49,282 nt of DNA from an uncultured Chloroflexus sp. Lineage in GTDB: Bacteria > Chloroflexota > Chloroflexia > Chloroflexales > Chloroflexaceae. The notes beneath the pieces were generated by a model that saw only the letters and a list, made by a program, of their open reading frames with translations, was not told the DNA's origin and made no database searches. The DNA lies in the NCBI RefSeq assembly GCF_937129525.1, contig NZ_CAKZNK010000155.1, forward strand, positions 1-49,282, written 5' to 3'. The position numbers and the translations under genes were made by a program. Of this stretch, positions 42,061-49,282 are shown piece after piece (position 1 is the stretch's first letter; each line of letters opens with the position of its first letter).

Positions 42061-42743
42061 ACACTACGCCGGCATGGGGTCGTTTTGTTGAGTTGCGATT
42101 AGCTCAACAGCAACAGATTATCTCCCAACACCCGATTGGCTGGTTGCCGTGGGCATCGCTAACGTCGCGAGGAGCGCATTTACCGCGCGGCGCTACCGGT
42201 CTGATTGCGGAAGCGGTCGTTACCGGCGCCGCTCGTCGTGTCGGTGGCATCATCTTTCCGTTGCTGTGGTACGACCGCGACATCAATAATCCCATCTTTC
42301 ATCAGTTTCTGGCCGCACAGTTGAAGAGCATCGCTGCGCAAGGCTTTCAGATGGCGGTAGTGATCGGGATAGCAGACACGGCACCTGTTGATCTGGGGCT
42401 GATCGAGATTGCTGAAACGGCTATCGCGCAGCACCGTCTGCTGACGCTGGCCGTCTCACCGTTGGAACTGGTTGACGAAACGATGCAGGATCGCGGCGCA
42501 TTGTGGGAAACATCGATCTTGCTGGCTATTCGTCCCGATCTAGTTGATCTCAGTCAGCTCAGTTCCGACAATGGTCACAACGCGCGCGACCTGGCCAGCC
42601 CATCGCTAGGCCAGCAGGCTCTCACCCTGGCAAGTGAACAACTGGCGAAGGCGGTTCAAGAAGTCTACAGGCATCAGAACGCGACAGCGGTCGCCGCGCT
42701 CTATCAGCAGCGTCGCGCCCGTTATCACAAAACAACGCTATGA
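42057..42743 (+). CDS. Creatininase-like protein with degenerate metal site
   Basis: 228 residues, translationally coupled to hisZ (ATGA overlap) and to hisG (second overlap at 42740). The fold is suggested by GWLPWASLTSRGAHLPRGAT near residues 28-47 and by GALWETSILLAIRPDLVD, matching creatininase-family turns. Canonical members have E-H-G-x-H-L-P-L-x-T-D: here the first Glu and His are replaced (ASLTSRG), the last Asp is lost, and the HGGN region reads VIGIADTAP. So at most part of the metal site remains. It may be a non-catalytic or altered-specificity protein working with HisG/HisZ. Confidence 0.6.
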   Translation: MNTTPAWGRFVELRLAQQQQIISQHPIGWLPWASLTSRGAHLPRGATGLIAEAVVTGAARRVGGIIFPLLWYDRDINNPIFHQFLAAQLKSIAAQGFQMAVVIGIADTAPVDLGLIEIAETAIAQHRLLTLAVSPLELVDETMQDRGALWETSILLAIRPDLVDLSQLSSDNGHNARDLASPSLGQQALTLASEQLAKAVQEVYRHQNATAVAALYQQRRARYHKTTL

Positions 42744-43753
42744 CTCTTCGTTTTGCGATCCCTTCGAAAGGCTCTGGCTACGATGCGACCATCGCATTGC
42801 TTGAGAGTTGCGGTCTTCGGGTCACCCGCGCCAATCCCCGCCAGTACACCGCTGTGCTGCGTGGATTGCCCGATACCGAGGTGCTATTGCATCGGCCAGC
42901 CGACATTGTGACCAAGGTCGCCGAGGGCGCCATCGATTTAGGCGTCACCGGCTACGATCTCTTGCACGAACTGCACGGTGATGACGATGATGATGTCTTG
43001 ATCGTGATCGATGACCTGGGCTTCTGGCGGGTGGAACTAGTCTTCGCCGTGCCACAGAGCTGGATCGATGTCACGTCGTGGGCCGATCTCGCCGATCTGG
43101 CAGTCGAGTTTCAGAGCCGCGGTCGCCGGCTGCGCATCGCCACCAAATATCCCAATACGGTGCGCCGGTTCTGCTACGAGCATGGCATCAATGTCTTTGA
43201 ACTGGTCGAGTCGCAGGGCGCGACCGAGGCAGCGCCAGGCCTTGGCTACGCTGACATCATTGCCGACATCACCGAGACCGGCACTGCCATTCGCGAAAAT
43301 CAGTTAAAGATTGTCGGTGGACCGATCATTCGCTCACAGGCAGTCTTGATCGGATCGCGCCGCTCACTGCGCGGTCAGCCGGCCCGCCTCGAGGTAGTGC
43401 GCCAGCTTTGCGAATTGATCGAAGCTCGCCGCCGTGGCCGTCTCTTCTACTCACTCACGGCCAACCTGCCCGGCGCATCGGTCGAAGAGGTGGGACGAAA
43501 AGTGACCGCTCGCCACGAATTAGCCGGTCTGCAAGGGCCAACTATTGCGCCAGTGTGGAGCAAATTTATCAGCGAGAGCGGCTGGTACGCGGTCAATGTC
43601 GTTGTGCCACAAGAGGAATTGTTGCCGGCAATCGACTATCTGCGCAGCATTGGCGCCAGCAGCGTCACAACTGTGCAGGTACAACACGTCTTCCGGGCCG
43701 AGAGCGAGGCCTTCGCGCGACTGAGCGCGCGCCTTGACGAGGAGCAACTATGA
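42740..43753 (+). CDS. hisG: ATP phosphoribosyltransferase HisG, long form
   Basis: 337 residues; ATG overlaps the preceding stop (ATGA). It joins ATP and PRPP in the first step of histidine synthesis. Visible: LRFAIPSKGSGYDATIALLE N-terminus, RPADIVTKVAEGAIDLGVTG, EHGINVFELVESQGATEAAP (PRPP-loop region) and DIIADITETGTAIRENQL. A C-terminal domain of about 90 residues (HELAGLQGPTIAPVWSKF, WYAVNVVVPQEELL) is the ACT-like regulatory domain of the long form, which works as a homohexamer without HisZ. The pairing with a HisZ-like gene is thus unusual. It overlaps purM by four bases. Confidence 0.88.
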   Translation: MTLRFAIPSKGSGYDATIALLESCGLRVTRANPRQYTAVLRGLPDTEVLLHRPADIVTKVAEGAIDLGVTGYDLLHELHGDDDDDVLIVIDDLGFWRVELVFAVPQSWIDVTSWADLADLAVEFQSRGRRLRIATKYPNTVRRFCYEHGINVFELVESQGATEAAPGLGYADIIADITETGTAIRENQLKIVGGPIIRSQAVLIGSRRSLRGQPARLEVVRQLCELIEARRRGRLFYSLTANLPGASVEEVGRKVTARHELAGLQGPTIAPVWSKFISESGWYAVNVVVPQEELLPAIDYLRSIGASSVTTVQVQHVFRAESEAFARLSARLDEEQL

Positions 43754-44781
43754 ACCAGTACAGTGCAGCCGGAGTTGATATTGCCGCAGCGACGCGGGCG
43801 AAAGAATTGATGGCGGCAGCAGTGCGCAGTACCCACGGCCCTGCCGTGTTAGCCGGAATGGGAGCATTTGGCGGCTGTTTTGATGCCGCGCTGGCGCTGG
43901 CCGGAATGCAAGCGCCGGTGCTGGTGAGCAGTACTGATGGGGTTGGCACCAAAACGCTGGTTGCCGCGGCGCTCGGTCGCTACGATACCGTCGGGCAGGA
44001 TCTGGTCAACCACGCGGTAAATGACATTCTGGTGCAGGGCGCGCGGCCACTCTTCTTTCTCGACTATATTGCTGTCGCCAGACTCGATCCGACGCAGGTG
44101 GCAGCAATAGTCGCCGGCGTCGCCGAAGGATGTCGCGCCGCCGGATGTGCGCTGATCGGCGGTGAAACAGCCGAGATGCCCGATGTCTACGCGCCGGGAG
44201 CCTTTGACCTGGCCGGCACCATCGTGGGAGTCGTCGAGCGGGCCGAGATGTTGCCACGCGCCGATATTGCGCCGGGTGATGTGATTCTGGCTTTGCCCAG
44301 CACTGGTCTGCATACCAACGGCTACTCACTGGCCCGCCGGATCGTAGCCCAACATTTTGCTACCGACGGTTATTACGCGCGTCCGGCGATCCTGAATGGC
44401 CAAACCATTGGCGAGGCGCTGCTGGCCATTCATCGCTGTTATCTGCCCGAAGTGACCGCGTTGCGCGCTCACGTGACGGTGAAAGCCCTCTGTCACATCA
44501 CCGGCGGCGGCATCTATGACAATCTCCCGCGAGTGTTACCGGCAGGTATGGGGGCAGCCATCATACGCGGTCGGTGGACAATCCCACCGATCTGCCAATT
44601 ACTGGTTGAGATCAGCGGCTTGAGTGAGCGCGAAGCCTATCACACACTCAATATGGGATTGGGGATGCTGGTCATTATTCCGGCCAATGCAGCAAAAGCG
44701 GCGCAGGAGATTGTTCCAGAGGCGCAGCCGGTTGGTTTCGTGACTGCAACCCCGGAAGTAACGCTCGTCGATCCTGCGTAA
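43750..44781 (+). CDS. purM: Phosphoribosylformylglycinamidine cyclo-ligase (PurM)
   Basis: 343 residues, standard AIR-synthase length. It closes FGAM to aminoimidazole ribotide using ATP. Motifs: YSAAGVDIAAATRAKELM start, SSTDGVGTKTLVA, GQDLVNHAVNDILVQGARPL with FLDYIA, IGGETAEMPDVYAPG and GLHTNGYSLAR, and ITGGGIYDNLPRVLP. Start overlaps hisG stop. Shared intermediates (AICAR from the histidine pathway feeds purines) make a joint his-pur operon sensible. Confidence 0.94.
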   Translation: MNQYSAAGVDIAAATRAKELMAAAVRSTHGPAVLAGMGAFGGCFDAALALAGMQAPVLVSSTDGVGTKTLVAAALGRYDTVGQDLVNHAVNDILVQGARPLFFLDYIAVARLDPTQVAAIVAGVAEGCRAAGCALIGGETAEMPDVYAPGAFDLAGTIVGVVERAEMLPRADIAPGDVILALPSTGLHTNGYSLARRIVAQHFATDGYYARPAILNGQTIGEALLAIHRCYLPEVTALRAHVTVKALCHITGGGIYDNLPRVLPAGMGAAIIRGRWTIPPICQLLVEISGLSEREAYHTLNMGLGMLVIIPANAAKAAQEIVPEAQPVGFVTATPEVTLVDPA

Positions 44782-44833
44782 GTTACCACGCTGGCTAACC
44801 AACCGTGGATACTGAACAGAAAGCGAGGGGGCG

Positions 44834-45586
44834 ATGGAATTCGGACCTATCCTGGCTGAAGGGAAAACGAAGATCGTATACGCCCACCCCACCAATCCCG
44901 ATCAGGTGATTTTACGCCACAAAGATGGCATCACTGCCGGCGACGGCGCGCGTCGCAGCGTTATCGAGGGGAAGGGAGCGCTTGCCGGCCAGACCACGGC
45001 GAACGTCTTTCGCTTACTCAACCGCGCCGGTATCGCCACCCACTTCATTGCCGCGCCCGAACCGACCCTGACCGTTGCCCGACGTTGCGCCATGATCCCG
45101 CTGGAGGTGGTGATGCGCCGGTTGCCGGCTGGATCGTACCTGCGTCGCCACCCTGAAGCGGCTGGACAGCGCTTTGAGCCGGTGCTGGTTGAATTCTTTC
45201 TCAAAGATGATGCTCGTCATGACCCGCAAGTCACCCCGGCAGAGATTGTTGAAATGGGTATTGCCACTCCTACCGAAGTCGAGCAGATGACCGATACCGG
45301 ACGCGCGGTCTTTTCGATACTGGAAGCGGCATGGGCAAAACTTGATGTAACTCTAGTCGATCTCAAGATCGAGTTCGGTCGCGCGGGCGACGGAGCATTG
45401 CTGGTCGCCGACGTGATCGACAACGACTCATGGCGGATCTGGCCGGGTGGCGATCCCAATCGGATGCTCGATAAACAGGTTTATCGCAACGCTCAGGTGG
45501 TTGACGAAACGCTGTTGGCCGATGTCTATCAGCGTTATGCGCTGGTAGCCGAACTGACCGGTCGCTGGGAGAACGATCACAACTGA
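44834..45586 (+). CDS. purC: SAICAR synthetase (PurC)
   Basis: 250 residues; ATG follows GAGGGGG. It joins CAIR and aspartate with ATP. Motifs: EGKTKIVYA and KDGITAGDGARR (ATP-binding loop), PLEVVMRRLPAGSYLRR, FEPVLVEFFLKDD and IVEMGIATPTEVEQM, DLKIEFGR, and VADVIDNDSWRIWPGGDPNR. It ends the operon and is followed by a perfect palindrome at 45633-45656. Confidence 0.95.
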   Translation: MEFGPILAEGKTKIVYAHPTNPDQVILRHKDGITAGDGARRSVIEGKGALAGQTTANVFRLLNRAGIATHFIAAPEPTLTVARRCAMIPLEVVMRRLPAGSYLRRHPEAAGQRFEPVLVEFFLKDDARHDPQVTPAEIVEMGIATPTEVEQMTDTGRAVFSILEAAWAKLDVTLVDLKIEFGRAGDGALLVADVIDNDSWRIWPGGDPNRMLDKQVYRNAQVVDETLLADVYQRYALVAELTGRWENDHN

Positions 45587-45632
45587 GCCGGTCACAGAGT
45601 ACACCGACAACATTGCTGGCTATGCGACAGGC

Positions 45633-45656
45633 AGGGGCGACGCATGCGTCGCCCCT
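45633..45656. terminator. Perfect 24-bp palindrome after purC
   Basis: The 24 bases are their own reverse complement, with GGGGCGACGC/GCGTCGCCCC arms, followed by ATTTTG on the plus strand. It lies between convergent genes and can serve both as a bidirectional terminator. GC palindromes of this type often occur in many copies in such genomes. Confidence 0.7.
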
Positions 45657-45727
45657 ATTTTGTGGCGTAGCGGCGGCATCGCCCGATCAAACCAGGACAG
45701 CGCCACCGCCAACATCAATCGCCGGCG

Positions 45728-47680
45728 CTACGACACAGGGATCACGATCATGCGCGGCGCAATTGTCAAGGTCAGCGTCGTTGACAAGGGCAACTCAGCT
45801 CCTACTGCATCATAAATGGCACGCGCGTTTGCCGGCACGGGAAAGACCCGTTCCACCCCATCGACACTCCAGACCACAATCACTTCAGCATCGGTCGCGC
45901 GGAAATGGTACCCTTCCAGACCGTTCATCGCCACCGGTCGCAGGTAACGCGCCGCCCCAAGCTGCTGGCGAGCGAACTGAAAAGCGCGAAAAGCCGGGAT
46001 CGGTTCTTGCCGATCATCAAGCAAACCACCCTCTTGCCAGCCGGGGCCGTTGAGCGTATACCAGTGCGCCATAAGGAGATCGGCAGCAATCGCGCGAGCG
46101 TAGAGACGGAGCACAGCATCGGCTTTGGCCGCTTCAAACCCGTTGGGGCGGCAGGTCGGCGAGCTGCGATAACACAGCAACCCACCCTCATTCATGATCA
46201 GCGGTTTGGCATAGCCATAGCGAGCCAGGGTTGCGCGCAGGTAGTCAGCCTTGCCAAGCGTTGCGCCGCCCTGTTCGCGCCATCTCGGATGTTCGCGATC
46301 AGGGTCGCGATTACGCTGAAAATAGCCATAAGCGTGATAGGCAACCAGATCGAAATAGTCGCCACCGCCAGCGCGCAGAACCCCTTCAAAAAATTTCCCG
46401 GCCTGGCAGGATCCGTCTCCCGTGTGATCGGGATTGCAGTCGAGCAGCAGACCGCCGAGAATAACCTGCGCTTGCGGATCGGCGGATTTGATAGCGGGAT
46501 AGGCCACCTTCAACATGGCAGCAAACGCAGCCCCGCCATACCCATCGCTATCGGTCTCATCGCCCCAACAGCCAAATGGCGCATTGCCGGCAACGAGCTG
46601 AAATGGGGCGTCAGGTTCATTGCCCAATTCCCAGAACTTGACGTTGTACGGCGGTTGACTGTAGCGAGCGACCAGATCGGAGAGAAAGGCAGCAAACGCC
46701 GGCAGCGCTTCAGCGCGGATCGGACCACACGGTTTGTCAGGTTGAGCCTGCGCCCAAGATGGCGCGCCACGCACAATCACCATTGGCGCCGCGCCAGCGG
46801 CGCTGATGGCGCGCAGTTCAGCTTCGACTTGTCGCAACGCGGCCCAGTCGCGCGCGCCGGGCGTTGACTCGACCTCTTGCCATAGAATGCCGTTGTAGCG
46901 CACCCAATCAGCGCCGATCTCCGCCAACTGCGCCGCCGTTGCCAGCACCGTGCCCCGGTTGATTTCGACGCCAAATACAGACCGTGATCCCCGCAGATCG
47001 GGAAACGGCTGTGGCGATACATAGAGTTCACGTCCGAGCAGACCAAGCAACACCCGTGAGCGAGCCGGATTTTGCGGATGCCACTCGAAGCGCGCCCGCT
47101 CGAACCACTGCGTCAACACCAGATCACCGTTGGCGTTCCGCTCCATCTGCGGCGCAGTAAGTGGATAGCCGAACAACGCAAGCGATTGAGCGTAGCGACT
47201 CAAACCGGGAATGCGTAAGCCGTTGTTCAACCAGTAGGAGCGGAATCCATTGCCCGGCTCTTGATCGCAGACATTGTGACCGGTTTCGGGAAACCAGAGA
47301 CAACCAGGTTGCGGACCGGTATCAGGCGGATCGGCAAACGGATCGCGACCGGCGCGAGCCAGTGCTTCAGCCCCCATCCGTCCAATCTGAATCCGGTAGG
47401 CCGGCGGATTGTTTGGGTGCAACTCCAAACGGTTTCGTTCTGTCCACTGCACAGTGAGCGGGCGACCCGCTTCGCCAACAAATTGCTCGAGTGGCCCAAT
47501 CGGATAACCGAAGACGGGCAGGCCACCATTATCACGCCAATAAGCAACAAATGACGGATGCAGGCAATCATCGATTAGCGGCACGTCGGGAAAGCACATG
47601 GGCGCGGTTGGCTGAGCAATGACCGGCAGGGGCAACAGCAAAAGCGCTAGCGTCGCCATCAGCAGCAAAAGCTGTTTCAT
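45728..47680 (-). CDS. Secreted glycoside-hydrolase-like protein
   Basis: 650 residues. A signal peptide (LLLLMATLALLLLPLPVIAQ) is followed by two repeats of an LGFP/cell-wall-like motif (YWRDNGGLPVFGYPIG; YWLNNGLRIPGLS with LFGYPLT) and then a clan-A TIM-barrel glycosidase domain. Its probable acid/base is Glu355 (WELGNEPDAP, an NEP motif) and its nucleophile Glu498 (LIMNEGG), with HAYGYF between, as in GH39/GH5-type enzymes. Substrate unknown; acts outside the cell on polysaccharide or glycan. Convergent with purC. No carbohydrate-binding module other than the repeats. Confidence 0.78.
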   Translation of the reverse strand: MKQLLLLMATLALLLLPLPVIAQPTAPMCFPDVPLIDDCLHPSFVAYWRDNGGLPVFGYPIGPLEQFVGEAGRPLTVQWTERNRLELHPNNPPAYRIQIGRMGAEALARAGRDPFADPPDTGPQPGCLWFPETGHNVCDQEPGNGFRSYWLNNGLRIPGLSRYAQSLALFGYPLTAPQMERNANGDLVLTQWFERARFEWHPQNPARSRVLLGLLGRELYVSPQPFPDLRGSRSVFGVEINRGTVLATAAQLAEIGADWVRYNGILWQEVESTPGARDWAALRQVEAELRAISAAGAAPMVIVRGAPSWAQAQPDKPCGPIRAEALPAFAAFLSDLVARYSQPPYNVKFWELGNEPDAPFQLVAGNAPFGCWGDETDSDGYGGAAFAAMLKVAYPAIKSADPQAQVILGGLLLDCNPDHTGDGSCQAGKFFEGVLRAGGGDYFDLVAYHAYGYFQRNRDPDREHPRWREQGGATLGKADYLRATLARYGYAKPLIMNEGGLLCYRSSPTCRPNGFEAAKADAVLRLYARAIAADLLMAHWYTLNGPGWQEGGLLDDRQEPIPAFRAFQFARQQLGAARYLRPVAMNGLEGYHFRATDAEVIVVWSVDGVERVFPVPANARAIYDAVGAELPLSTTLTLTIAPRMIVIPVS

Positions 47681-47974
47681 TAATCTGACCCTCTAGCTTT
47701 GAAGCAGAACACCGAGAACGTTACGAAACAAGATGCAAATGTATCGAACCGGTGACATCATATCAGCGACATCACTGACGCAAATTGCGAGATGCAGAAA
47801 CGATCTAAAAGCATATAACGTTATCGCCGAAACCAGATTATTAAAGTATTAAGCGGGTGAGATAGCGGATTAAACCCACATTCTGTAACCCAGATACGTG
47901 AACATAGCGGTATCATATAGCCAGTCTACACGAATCATCAATTCAATATGGATACCACTGCTCCAGGATACAAG

Positions 47975-47983
47975 TGCTACAAT
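47975..47983 (+). promoter_or_regulatory. Extended -10 before the SulP gene
   Basis: TGC plus TACAAT (47978-47983) is an extended -10, 68 bases before the SulP start. The rest of the 370-base divergent gap (47681-48050) is AT-rich, holds no gene, and probably carries both promoters. Confidence 0.35.
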
Positions 47984-48050
47984 CGCATTATAACCTAACG
48001 ACTGACGGTCGGCGAACTCAACTCGGAAGGTCTTTTTCAGCGGTATCAGT

Positions 48051-49282
48051 ATGCACGACTACCTTCGATCCACTATCACGCTCTTTGCGCAACCCATTCG
48101 GCTGGCGCGCAGTATTACGCCCGAGACGCTACGCGCCGACATTCTCGCCGGATTAACGGTCGGACTGGTCTTGTTGCCGCAGTCGCTGGCTTTTGCCATC
48201 CTCGGCGGCCTGCCACCAGTTGTCGGGCTCTACAGCGCGCTCACTGCCACGATTGTCGGCGCGTTGTGGGGTTCGTCAAGTCACCTCAATAGTGGCCCAA
48301 CCAACACTGCTGCGCTCATCACACTCTCGGTCATTGCGCCGTTTGCCACTGTTGGCAGCGCCGAATTTGTTACTGCTGCCAGTCTGGTGGCGGTCATGGC
48401 CGGGATCATCCGGTTAATTATGGGCATTGCGCAACTGGGCATGCTGATCAACTTCGTCTCAGACGCAGTCGCAGTTGGGTTTACCGCTGGAGCAGGCATT
48501 CTGATTCTCTCCAACCAGATCGGGCCAATACTTCGCATCGATATCCCACCCGGCGCCGGGCTGCTGACAACGTTGACCGAAACAGCCAGTAAGATCAATC
48601 AGATTCACTGGCCATCGCTGACGATTGGGATCGCAACGATTGGATTGATCTTGTTATCGCCACGCCTTACCCGCAAAATTCCGGCGGTTCTCATCAGCAT
48701 CGTCGTCGTATCGCCAATCGTCTGGTTGCTCAATCTGAAAGCGCAGGGGGTACGGGTGATGGGGCCGGTTCCGCCGGGTTTGCCACCGCTGGCCGATTTA
48801 CCAGTGTGGGATTTTGAGCTGATCGGCCATCTTGCCAACGGCGCATTGGCGATAGCGATCATCGGCCTGGTGGAAGCGGTCGCTATTGCGCGCGCGATTG
48901 CCGGTTACACCGGTCAGCGGATCGATAGCAACCAGGAATTCGTCGGGCAAGGACTGGCTAATATCGTATCAGGCATCTTTTCCGGGATGCCATGTTCCAG
49001 CTCATTCAACCGCTCGGCACTGGCTTATCAATCCGGCGGCAAGACTGCGCTCACAGCGGTTATCTCTGGAATAACCGTGTTTCTGGCAACGACCGTGATA
49101 GGGCCTTTCCTGGCAGAAGTGCCGCGCGCAGCGCTGGCCGGAGCGCTCGCAGTAACGGCATGGAGCATGGTTGATCAGCGCAATATAGCGCGCATCTGGC
49201 GCGGATCGCGCGGCGAAGCGGTCATTATGTTCACGACGCTGGCGCTGACCCTCACCCTGCCGCTGCAATTCGCCATCCTGAT
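48051..49282 (+). CDS. SulP-family anion transporter, C-terminus cut off
   Basis: The frame is open from ATG 48051 to the end of the window (410 codons), so the C-terminal membrane part and any STAS domain are missing. The N-terminus has RADILAGLTVGLVLLPQSLA, the SulP signature, followed by FAILGGLPPVVGLYSALTAT, SSSHLNSGPTNTAALITLS and IGLVEAVAIARAIAGYTGQR, then SGMPCSSSFNRSALAYQSGG. About ten membrane helices are visible. SulP proteins move sulfate, bicarbonate or other anions, often with H+ or Na+. Substrate undetermined. No strong ribosome site precedes the start. Confidence 0.9.
   Translation, partial: MHDYLRSTITLFAQPIRLARSITPETLRADILAGLTVGLVLLPQSLAFAILGGLPPVVGLYSALTATIVGALWGSSSHLNSGPTNTAALITLSVIAPFATVGSAEFVTAASLVAVMAGIIRLIMGIAQLGMLINFVSDAVAVGFTAGAGILILSNQIGPILRIDIPPGAGLLTTLTETASKINQIHWPSLTIGIATIGLILLSPRLTRKIPAVLISIVVVSPIVWLLNLKAQGVRVMGPVPPGLPPLADLPVWDFELIGHLANGALAIAIIGLVEAVAIARAIAGYTGQRIDSNQEFVGQGLANIVSGIFSGMPCSSSFNRSALAYQSGGKTALTAVISGITVFLATTVIGPFLAEVPRAALAGALAVTAWSMVDQRNIARIWRGSRGEAVIMFTTLALTLTLPLQFAIL

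Noticed and set aside
45905-46867. 320-codon open frame antisense to the glycosidase gene
   Set aside because: Shadow of a GC-rich gene; no motifs, and the minus-strand protein has a signal peptide and catalytic residues.
1-49282. tRNA and rRNA genes
   Set aside because: I looked for the tRNA T-loop consensus and rRNA-like stretches and saw none I could support; a covariance-model scan would be decisive.

Overview
The window looks like a chromosomal segment of a filamentous anoxygenic phototroph of the order Chloroflexales, most likely the genus Chloroflexus. This rests on protein style, the phaA-phaB pair, the mixed SARP/MalT-type regulator, the GT4 glycosyltransferases, the two-component genes, GC-rich codon use with many GATCG/GCGC words, and an IS607-type element. 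No rRNA, tRNA, CRISPR array or prophage was found. Genes are dense, mostly in short operons with 4-base ATGA overlaps. The assignment comes from reading alone, with no database search.

Layout. 1-5713 (+): a truncated GT2 glycosyltransferase, a GT4 glycosyltransferase overlapping an MFS transporter, then pxpA-pxpB-pxpC (ATP-dependent 5-oxoprolinase). 5720-9578 (-): a small four-helix membrane protein and a 1077-residue STAND ATPase/SARP hybrid regulator, divergent from a short phasin-like gene (9634-9939). 9966-11995 (-): phaA-phaB, acetyl-CoA to 3-hydroxybutyryl-CoA, with an intercistronic hairpin. 12218-16800 (+): a GNAT acetyltransferase, a complete SAM-I riboswitch (promoter, aptamer, antiterminator, terminator) ahead of metB-like and metF genes, a repeat-bearing gap, methionine aminopeptidase and a small helical protein. 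16873-19260 (-): a small membrane-anchored protein directly downstream of an IS607-family element whose tnpA is clearly dead while its tnpB keeps all catalytic residues. 19523-23667 (+): two small membrane proteins, a Csx15-like protein coupled to a cysteine desulfurase, and a C45/AAT-like hydrolase; a META-domain lipoprotein lies on the other strand. 23713-26608 (-): mutL and a PP2C phosphatase. 26839-28515 (+): an M14 zinc carboxypeptidase. 28785-34549 (-): a GIDE-like membrane protein, a small helical protein, a 2H phosphoesterase-like protein, and a UgpAEB-type sugar ABC operon without its ATPase.

34857-40521 (+): two paralogous solute-binding-like proteins, the second fused to a von Willebrand A domain, followed by a membrane coiled-coil protein, a histidine kinase and a single-domain response regulator. 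No ABC permease goes with them, and this cluster is the best candidate for an undescribed surface or stress system. 40621-45586 (+): an operon-like run of a HisZ/HisRS-like protein with an anticodon-binding-like tail, a degenerate creatininase-like protein, long-form HisG, PurM and PurC. 45728-47680 (-): a secreted glycoside-hydrolase-like protein. 48051-end (+): the start of a SulP anion transporter.

The clearest regulatory finding is the SAM-I switch: one 8-base 5' arm can pair with either of two identical GATGAGAG copies, and the second copy overlaps the metB ribosome binding site. The clearest mobile-element finding is the intact TnpB beside a dead transposase, with promoter and iterons retained.
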